Notes under the pieces: generated by a model
The model's database searches: none
What the model saw: the letters and a program-made list of their open reading frames with translations, nothing else
What the model was told of the DNA's origin: nothing
Source of the DNA: Rhizomys pruinosus
Lineage: Eukaryota; Chordata; Mammalia; Rodentia; Spalacidae
DNA length: 64,000 nt
Reading direction: 5' to 3'
Assembly: GCA_009823505.1 (NCBI GenBank)
Contig: VZQC01006244.1
Location: 3,790,063-3,854,062 of the forward strand
Part shown: positions 56,880-64,000 of the stretch, in pieces
Layout of the letters: each line of letters starts with the position of its first letter
How positions within the stretch are numbered: position 1 is the stretch's first letter
Position numbers and translations under genes: made by a program

Positions 56880-58870
56880 GGACATAAAACCTAAAATCCA
56901 AATATGATTGGGGATATTAAACACTCATGTGCAAATAAATGATACACCCCCACCAGTATCATCAACTCAGAGACTGACAAGGAAAATATATGATTATTGC
57001 AGCAATTTTAGAATGACCATAGAGCTTACAAGGATGAATATGATAAAATAGTAACAGAAATCATAGAGAACTGCTACTTCATTTGATCAAAATTTATGCA
57101 CTTCTTTATACCAAAACCTTTCATAAGCACATTAAGGTGTCAAACTAAAAACCAGGCCATACCTCCAGCAGATATAAGGAAAGGTTAATATTCTGGCCAG
57201 TCAATTAAAGAATCACTAATCCTTTCCGAGGAAGGGATATGGACCATTAATTCCGTTCACTTGTTACTCGATCTAAATGCTATCATTTGCTCTAACGAGT
57301 GCTCGCCAACTGCCTGGCATTCAAGCCCCTTTCCCTCCACTCTGCAATGCAGTTGCACATGTCCTCTGTCCTCACCCAGACCCGTCAAGGCATCAGGGAG
57401 CTAGTGGTGGATTTTCTTTAGACAAACCTAGCAGAGGAGTCCATACACACATTTATTTTATTCTGTCTCATGTCACATTCTAAAAGTGGCTTTAAGTGCT
57501 TCATCTTCACAAAAATCTCATTTCATTTTGTACAAAAGTATTTTAGACATACATTATCAGAATTGCACACATGAACTAAGGGAAAGTTACTATGGCCCTT
57601 GTGAGAACCTGGGTTTTTCTTTAGCCACAGGACACAGGCACAGTGAATTGAGCTATGGAAGTACAGATCCTCCCTTCCTGGTTATCCTCAGCTTTTATCT
57701 TGATAACCACTCTGTTATCCCAAGCCCTTCCATCCTACGTAATTTAGTGGGTGCTGATGAATAAGAACAAATGCATCCCCCTCATCAGATGGAATTACAT
57801 GTCATTTTCTGAAAGGAAGTTGCCTTGACCCACCTAACATCTGCTGGCTTCCATTTTCTGGTGGTTTTCTCTGGGCAGCATTGTGTATATCCCATTTTCA
57901 GTATTAAGTTTCTTCTTTTGTTAGCCACGGATCTTCTTCTCACCTTCTTCCTCTCGACCTCTAGGAAGCCGTGCTTGCAATTCTCTGTGTAAAGTCAGTA
58001 GAAATTGCATGCTTGTGAAAATGGTTGGGGGCAGAGAGCAACACAAGAAAGCAGCCACGAGCATATGATCACATTAGCAATGTCTGTGTGTCTCTTCCAC
58101 CCCTTAGTTAAGTGGTTCATAAGAGGCTACTTGATGCAGTCGCTTAGGAAGCAAACTATAGATGTAGCTTGTGCACACTCAGTTTCCTAAAGTGATTTGT
58201 CCTAAGGAATAAAGGAAGGCAGAACGACTATTCTTTCCCAGAGAACAAAAACACGGGGATAACGTCTTCTTGTTAAGGCTCAAGTGAAATCTATTGAAAC
58301 ATTTACTTTCATGTTTGTATCAGAAAGCTGCATATATAATGCTAGATAGAAACCTCACTTGCACACCTTAGTTTTGCTATACTCTGCTTCTCCCATTTCA
58401 ATGCCAAATTTAACCATTTTTTTCCTGACATACTTCTGGCAGATAGATCATGCTGGGTTCTGGCACAGGATTTGTCACTGTAGCCTGTACCTAGAGTTTC
58501 TGCATTTAGGTCCACTGGTTAGAAGTTAAGAGTGAAGCAGCCTAGAACCATCCATCTCTGCTATTAAGCTGCTTGTATCATTTTCTGACTATGTCACCTT
58601 GAGAAATTTGTTTTTCTTCAATTTCTTTCTCTTGTTTTTGTAGTGCAGATGGTAATGGCATCTCCCCTATGTTGAGTATTGAGGATGGATTAGTCAAGTA
58701 ATGTGTACAGAGCCTGCGATGTGATAGAGCCTCCCCTGATCACTGTTGTCATTATTTTCCCAGTTTCATATTGGCTGCTGCTATAGTCTGACTGTTAATT
58801 TTTCCAATAAGGAACAGATAGCTGTCCAAGGCTTGAGCCTTAACCTGTGACCCTATGAGGAGATGGACAG
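56880..58870. other. Repeat-poor stretch; possible regulatory DNA 57180-57760
   Basis: About 2 kb without a recognised repeat. 57180-57760 keeps isolated CpGs in complex sequence ('tactcgatctaaatgctatc', 'ctaacgagtgctcgccaact'). Frames at 57277-57483 and 57486-57764 have no known features. Confidence 0.35.
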
Positions 58871-58879
58871 TCCGGGGAC

Positions 58880-59075
58880 AGGAGTTACGGTTTAGTGATT
58901 AGTTATGAGCATTTGCTGCTCTTTCAGAGTCCCCATGTCTGGTGGCTCACAAGGCCTGTAACTCCAGCATGAGGGGTTCCAATGCCCTCTTCTGGCCTCC
59001 AAAGACACATGCACACATGTAGCAGACACTCACACATACACATATACATAAATAAAAATAAACTCTTTTTAAAAA
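58880..59075 (+). mobile_element. B2/B3-type SINE bordering the minisatellite
   Basis: 'acggtttagtgattagttat', 'tgtctggtggctcacaaggc', 'caatgccctcttctggcctc', CA-rich region and A-rich tail (ataaataaaaataaac). The B box is damaged. Confidence 0.75.
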
Positions 59076-59099
59076 GGGGGGTAAAAATCAGGTCCTGGT

Positions 59100-60862
59100 G
59101 GAAGAAAGTTAGGTAAATGGGAGCATGCACTAGAAGGGAACGGGGATGATTTGCACACATACCCACACCGTGGGAGCATGTACATGAAGGGAACGGGGAA
59201 GACTCGCACACATACCCACACCATGGGAGCATGCACCTGAAGGGAACGGGGATGTCTGTCAAACATACCCACACCGTGGGAGCATGTACTTGAAGGGAAC
59301 GGGAATGACTCGCACACATACCCACACCGTGGGAGCATGTACTTGAAGGGAAAGGGAATGACTCGCACACATACCCACACTGTGGGAGCATGCATCTGAA
59401 GGGAACGGAGATGACTCGCACACATACCCACACCGTGGGAGCATGTACCTGAAGGGAACAGGGATGACACGCACACATACCCTCACCGTGGGAGCATGTA
59501 CCTGAAGGGAACGGGGATGTCTGGCACACATACCCACACCGTGGGAGCATGTAACTGAAGGTAACGGGGATGACTCGGACACATACCCACACCGTGGGAG
59601 CATCTACCTGAAGGGAACGGGGATGACTCGCACACATACCCACACCCTGGGAGCATGTACCTGAAGGGAACGGGGATGACTCGCACAAATACCCACACCA
59701 TGGGAGCATGCACCTGAAGGGAACGGGGATGTCTCGCAAACATACCCACACTGTGGGAGCATGCACCTGAAGGGAACGGGGATGACTCGCACACATACCC
59801 ACACCGTGGGAGCATGTACCTGAAGGGAACGGGGATGACTCGCACACATACCCACACCGTGGGAGCATGTACCTGAAGGGAACGGGGATGTCTGGCACAC
59901 ATACCCACACCGTGGGAGCATGTACCTGAAGGGAAGAGGGATGACACGCACACATACCCACACCGTGGGAGCATGTACCTGAAGGGAACGGGGATGACTT
60001 GCACACATACCCACACCGTGGGAGCATGCACCTGAAGGGAACAGGGATGACTCGCACACATACCCACACCATGGGAGCATGTACCTGAAGGGAACAGGGA
60101 TGTCTGGCACACATACCCACACCGTGGGAGCATGCACCTGAAGGGAACGGGGATGTCTCGCACACATACCCACACCGTGGGAGCATGCACCTGAAGGGAA
60201 CGGGGATGACTTGCACACATACCCACACCGTGGGAGCATGTACCTGAAGGGAACGGGGATGTCTCGCACACATACCCCACACCGTGGGAGCATGCACCTG
60301 AAGGGAACGGGGATGTCTGGCACACATACCCACACCGTGGGAGCATGCACCTGAATGGAACGGAGATGTCTGGCACACATACCCACACCGTGGGAGCATG
60401 TACCTGAAGGGAACAGGGATGACACGCACACATACCCACACCGTGGGAGCATGTACCTGAAGGGAACAGGGATGACACGCACACATACCCACACCATGGG
60501 AGCATGTACTTGAAGGGAATGGGGATGACTCGCACACATACCCACACTGTGGGAGCATGCACCTGAAGGGAACGGGGATGACTCGCACGCATACCCACAC
60601 CGTGGGAGCATGCACCTGAAGGGAACAGGGATGTCTGGCACAAATACCCACACCTTGGGAGCATGCACATGAAGGGAACGGGGATGTCTGGCACACATAC
60701 CCACACCGTGGGAGCATGCACCTGAAGGGAACGGGGATGTCTGGCACACATACCCACACCGTGGGAGCATGCACCTGAAGGGAACGATGTCTGGCACACA
60801 AACCCACACCGTGGGAGCATGCACCTGAAGGGAGCGGGGATGTCTGGCACACATAGCCCCAC
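59100..60862. repeat. 53-bp minisatellite, about 33 units
   Basis: The unit core 'accgtgggagcatgtacctg' plus 'aagggaacggggatgactcg' plus 'cacacatacccac' repeats every 53 bp from about 59118 to 60860. One unit is 54 bp (extra C near 60275) and one is 50 bp (60786). Variant positions include tac/cac, actc/tctg/acac/actt, and cgggg/caggg. The last five units share 'gatgtctggc'. Because 53 is not a multiple of three, each minus-strand frame cycles through all three phases. As no phase holds a stop, three overlapping giant frames result (649, 484 and 420 codons). They show alternating 16-17-residue motifs such as HPRSLQVHAPTVWVCV and IPVPFRYMLPRCGYVC. No promoter, splice signal or known protein supports coding. 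Confidence 0.97.
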
Positions 60863-60864
60863 CC

Positions 60865-61082
60865 ATGCCCCACTCCCCATTTCTGCTTCCTGGTCTATGA
60901 GATGAGCAGCCTTATTGGCCATAATCGTCTTAAGCACTTACTGCAAAGACTAGTGTTCTTGACAAGGACAATGATCACCCATATTGTCTCCAATTTTCAA
61001 GATTGGAATTGTTTATAATTACAGCGTTTCTGCATAGGCCCTCATTTTAAATATATTTTATTTTGTTCAAAATGCACTCCAG
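60865..61082. other. No gene seen
   Basis: Short unassigned interval. Confidence 0.4.
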
Positions 61083-61084
61083 GG

Positions 61085-61330
61085 GGCTGAAGAGATGGCC
61101 TAGCGGTTAAGAGCGCCGACCGCTCTTACAGAGGACCCGGGTTCGATCCCCAGCACCCACATGGTGGCCGAGAACCGTCTGAAACTCCAATTGCAGGAGA
61201 ACTCCAGTTCCAGGGGAATCTGACACCCTCTTCTGACCTCCGCGGCATTGCACGAAACGGGTGCACAAACCTGCATGCAGACAGTACATTCATACACATA
61301 CAGAAATAAATAAAATTAATAAAAAAAATA
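61085..61330 (+). mobile_element. B2-type SINE, CpG-rich
   Basis: A box tggcctagcgg and B box ggttcgatccc intact, body 'cttctgacctccgcggcatt'. Flanks 'aatgcactcca' (61071-61081) and 'aatcactcca' near 61334 look like a target-site duplication with a one-base difference. Confidence 0.94.
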
Positions 61331-61344
61331 AAAAAATCACTCCA

Positions 61345-61690
61345 AAGTAAATTCAACATTCCCTCTAAATTGTAATTCTGTTAGCTCCATTTAAGGGTTG
61401 TCTATCTCAACAGCTTCACTGACACTTGGTGTTGTCAAATATGCTTTTTGTGTGAATACCTTAGTGTTCATTTCTTTCTCATCAATCCTCGTCTATGTCT
61501 TTTAACCAATGTGGGATTTTCTTTTGCCCTCATTAGTGTTTTCATCTTCGAGTTTCCTTCTGCGTGTGCAGAATTTCCAAGAGCACACATATATAAAAAT
61601 AAAATAAGCAACCTCTAAGCTTGTTTTCTTCTTCATAGGAATAATTGTGGCTTAATGACCATTTGCATCATCATTGCAATCAGAATACAA
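61345..61690. other. No gene seen
   Basis: AT-rich unassigned sequence. Confidence 0.4.
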
Positions 61691-61693
61691 AGA

Positions 61694-62131
61694 TCAAGAA
61701 AACAGTAATTTCCAGGGAAATTTTGAGATAGTCTCCAAGTCACAGAGATGTTTCATGAAGGCTTGAGTGCCTGTAGGATAGTAAGAATAAAATAACACCT
61801 TTCCTTCTTCTCCACATTCAGATGGTCCTGTGGGAAAACTGATGAGTTTGGTGACATCAATTTTTTGATTTTTCTTTAAAATCAAGACAGTGCTCATAGA
61901 AAAGGGCAGTTGATACAATGTTTGAGAGACCTCCATGTTCTGTATCCAGGCTGCTGAGTCAACTGCCTCGACTTTTCCATTCTCTAATTTGTCAAGATCG
62001 GATTGGAGTGACACTTGCTCAGTTCCAGCATTCAAGTGGTCGTATTCTTCAAGTGCAGTATGCAGCTTTGGAGTATGCCAGGAGATGACCTTGGAAGTCC
62101 TCTTCACCCCAGTCCTCAACTTTCCTCTCAA
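61694..62131 (-). other. Unidentified 145-codon open frame (exon or pseudogene candidate)
   Basis: Minus frame, the longest here not explained by a repeat. It begins basic (residues 1-20), has an acidic/glutamine-rich middle (about 28-58: LEEYDHLNAGTEQVSLQSDL), then a mixed globular-looking part (LILKKNQKIDVTKLISFPTG near 82-101) ending FPWKLLFS. No transmembrane segment. An overlapping frame at 62049-62318 is open 5' of it, as would be seen if a frameshift split an older coding sequence. The family is not recognised; it might be chance. Confidence 0.3.
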
Positions 62132-62139
62132 TAGGGAAC

Positions 62140-63245
62140 CTGAAAGAAGACCCTGGCACCAACAGGACTCTTCTGGGAAGGAGAGCTGCTCTCATCCTTG
62201 GTCCTGCGTCTCTCAGGCTCTTACCTGTTTTGTGCCTGGGGGAGAGGAGGGTGGAGTCCCTGGATGTCAGCCCAGCCACGTAGCCACACCTACTTTCCTG
62301 GATTCTTCCTTCTTCCACGGACCCATCTCCTGTAGCTGAAAACCTTCCAAGAAAGGAATCATACCAACGCTTTATTCTAGAACTATGTTCTCTGCTATCA
62401 ATATAACATAAAGCTACCTGACCAGTTTGGAGGAGAGTGCTAGAACCTGAACATTATTTTCTCCCAAATACTTTATTTTAGAATTATATACCTCAAAATT
62501 TGGTGCCAGCTACTCACTGTAGAACCTAAAGCACATTCGGTTGTTTTTACACAAGACAACCAACATACTTTAAAAGCAGAACAGTTTTAGGAAACATTCC
62601 AAATTTACCTCATTTGTACCTTGTAATTGTGGTTAGAAGAAGTGCAAAAAATTGGATTAATTCCAAGGAACAGAACTTTTTAGACTTGGGAAATAAAATT
62701 AATCAAGCAAAAAAAAATATCACAATTTCTTCTCCAAAAAATCCAAAAATCAAACAAAACACTATTTGGATTATATGGAATGTATATGTGTTTGTGCATG
62801 GGAAGTGAATAGTTGGAAATACATAGGTGTCTCTCATACCATAGTCAGTCCTATCCTTTGGTATTTAGTGACATGGTGCATGACTTACTCTTTCTTTCCT
62901 TAATATTGTGGATTTCCCTAAAATGTTGTTCCTACTTGATAAATGTAGTCTTTACCTAGGGCCTGGCCTATTGTCTTGCACAGCACAGCTTCTCATGAAT
63001 GGTTAAATGAAAGGAGGGGTGATCTGATTCTTTGTTCCCTAGCTATGGCACACTTTTCCAAGTGCTCTTCTCATTCACCAATCTCATCACCTCAGTTCTG
63101 ATTTTCACATTTCCTAACCTATATATCTATGCCTACTCAATACGAGTGTTTCCACCTCAATTTGTCCTTTGATGGACTTAACTTTTGTACTATTATTAAA
63201 CCCACTTTTCAAAGAACAGAACAGAAATGTACCCACATGCTATTC
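62140..63245. other. No gene seen
   Basis: 62150-62330 is somewhat CpG/GC richer than its surroundings. The rest is AT-rich and unassigned. Confidence 0.4.
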
Positions 63246-63249
63246 CTGT

Positions 63250-63398
63250 TTTATATATTATATATGTACAATATATGTACATATTATATATACCACATAT
63301 ATGATATGTATAGAAATATATATCATATAAATATGATAATATATATATAATATATACTATAATATATAGTATATATACATATATATATATATATGTTA
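63250..63398. repeat. AT-rich self-complementary repeat
   Basis: About 150 bp of interrupted TA, ATATGTAC and TATAATATA units with many inverted pairs (for example tatatgtaca/tgtacatat). Able to form cruciforms. Confidence 0.93.
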
Positions 63399-63399
63399 T

Positions 63400-64000
63400 A
63401 TAATCGTCAGAAGTATTCTGAAAAAGAAAGCCAAATGGATGTTGTGACTGAGAAGACTCAGGAGTGGCTTTGTATATCTCAGAGCAGTTGATGTCTTCAT
63501 CCTTCTGAGTAGAATAGACTAAGAACCATCGAAGTGTGACTATGTAAGCAGACACAATCTGCTACCCAGCCCCCACTGTCTGCAACCTTTCCATTTCCTT
63601 TGGTCATCTCTTTTTTGTTGTTGTTGTTCTATTCTAGGAAACATTATAAAGCAATGTAGTAGTACCTTAGAAATATAATTTTTATAAACTTGCATTTAAG
63701 TTTTATATCTCAGACACATCGCTAACTACCAGAGCATTTCCTGATGAAGCTTGGCTTCAGAGACTCTCTTCTCCCAAATCCAGTGAAACAAAATGTGCCT
63801 TCCAGGAAGTGCCTAAAATTAGGATGAAACAGCATCTCTAAGGGGATTTACTGGATATATGTACCCTCTAGTGCCCAGTAACTCGGTACATTCATATATC
63901 TGTTTTTGCAAAGCAAATTATTAAAGTCTCCTCTATAATTTTAATGCCTTTTTGAGCAGGTGTCTTCCTAATACATGGAGAAGTTAAAAGGTTTTGTTAA
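63400..64000. other. No gene seen
   Basis: Unassigned sequence with a (TTG)n patch at 63615-63628. Confidence 0.4.

Noticed and set aside
58924..60937. Frames of 649, 484 and 420 codons as real genes
   Set aside because: They are the same 53-bp minisatellite read in three phases; the longest also runs through a SINE. No start, splice or transcript signal.
1..64000. Endogenous retrovirus with gag/pol/env
   Set aside because: No primer-binding site, paired LTRs, protease or integrase-type frame was seen; the reverse-transcriptase-related pieces are LINE-1.

Overview
The window looks like rodent nuclear DNA from an intergenic or intronic region. The evidence is many B1 (7SL-derived), B2/B3-type (tRNA-derived) and ID-containing SINEs, rodent Lx-like LINE-1 fragments, URR1-like and other DNA-transposon fossils, and long perfect (CA)n, (GA)n, (TATC)n and (TA)n runs. 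The abundant B2-type SINE has a 3' body unlike the mouse B2 I know, so a muroid or related rodent outside Mus/Rattus is likely; I cannot name the species.

I found no complete host gene, tRNA, rRNA or CRISPR array. Almost every long open frame is a translated repeat: a LINE-1 ORF2 fragment (46572-47714, minus), the three giant overlapping frames of a 53-bp minisatellite (59.1-60.9 kb, minus), or frames through SINEs and microsatellites. Two minus-strand frames in otherwise unexplained sequence (about 53.5-53.9 kb and 61.7-62.1 kb) read like protein but could not be identified.

Layout. 0-16 kb: sparse repeats, a 59-bp exact duplication at the left edge, a 45-bp x3 minisatellite at 8.4 kb, and a repeat-poor AT-rich stretch at 13.9-15.2 kb that could be regulatory. 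16-27 kb: scattered SINEs, a G-rich tract at 19.8 kb, simple repeats, and an old DNA transposon at 27.0 kb. 27.6-32 kb: microsatellite, URR1-like copy, a SINE and a LINE-1 that used the same target site, and LINE-1 tails. 34-50 kb: a repeat graveyard dominated by minus-strand LINE-1 pieces and URR1-like copies. Its core is an old Lx-like LINE-1 (44.9-49.1 kb) cut by a SINE, a younger LINE-1 with an intact ORF2 C-terminus, and another LINE-1 tail. 50-58 kb: MER2-like fossil, a URR1 copy split by a LINE-1, and unique sequence. 58.9-60.9 kb: a SINE followed by the 33-unit 53-bp minisatellite. 61-64 kb: SINE, unidentified open frame, and an AT palindromic repeat.

The elements interact mainly as insertion layers. 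Target-site duplications let the order be read at 22.9, 23.3, 28.3, 38.5, 39.8, 42.8, 43.3, 46.2/47.6, 48.4/49.0, 50.3 and 55.4/56.1 kb. CpG-rich SINE copies (28.3, 42.8, 50.4, 61.1 kb) look younger than CpG-decayed ones (16.9, 38.5, 53.9, 56.6 kb). All family names are from memory of consensus sequences, not from a database search.
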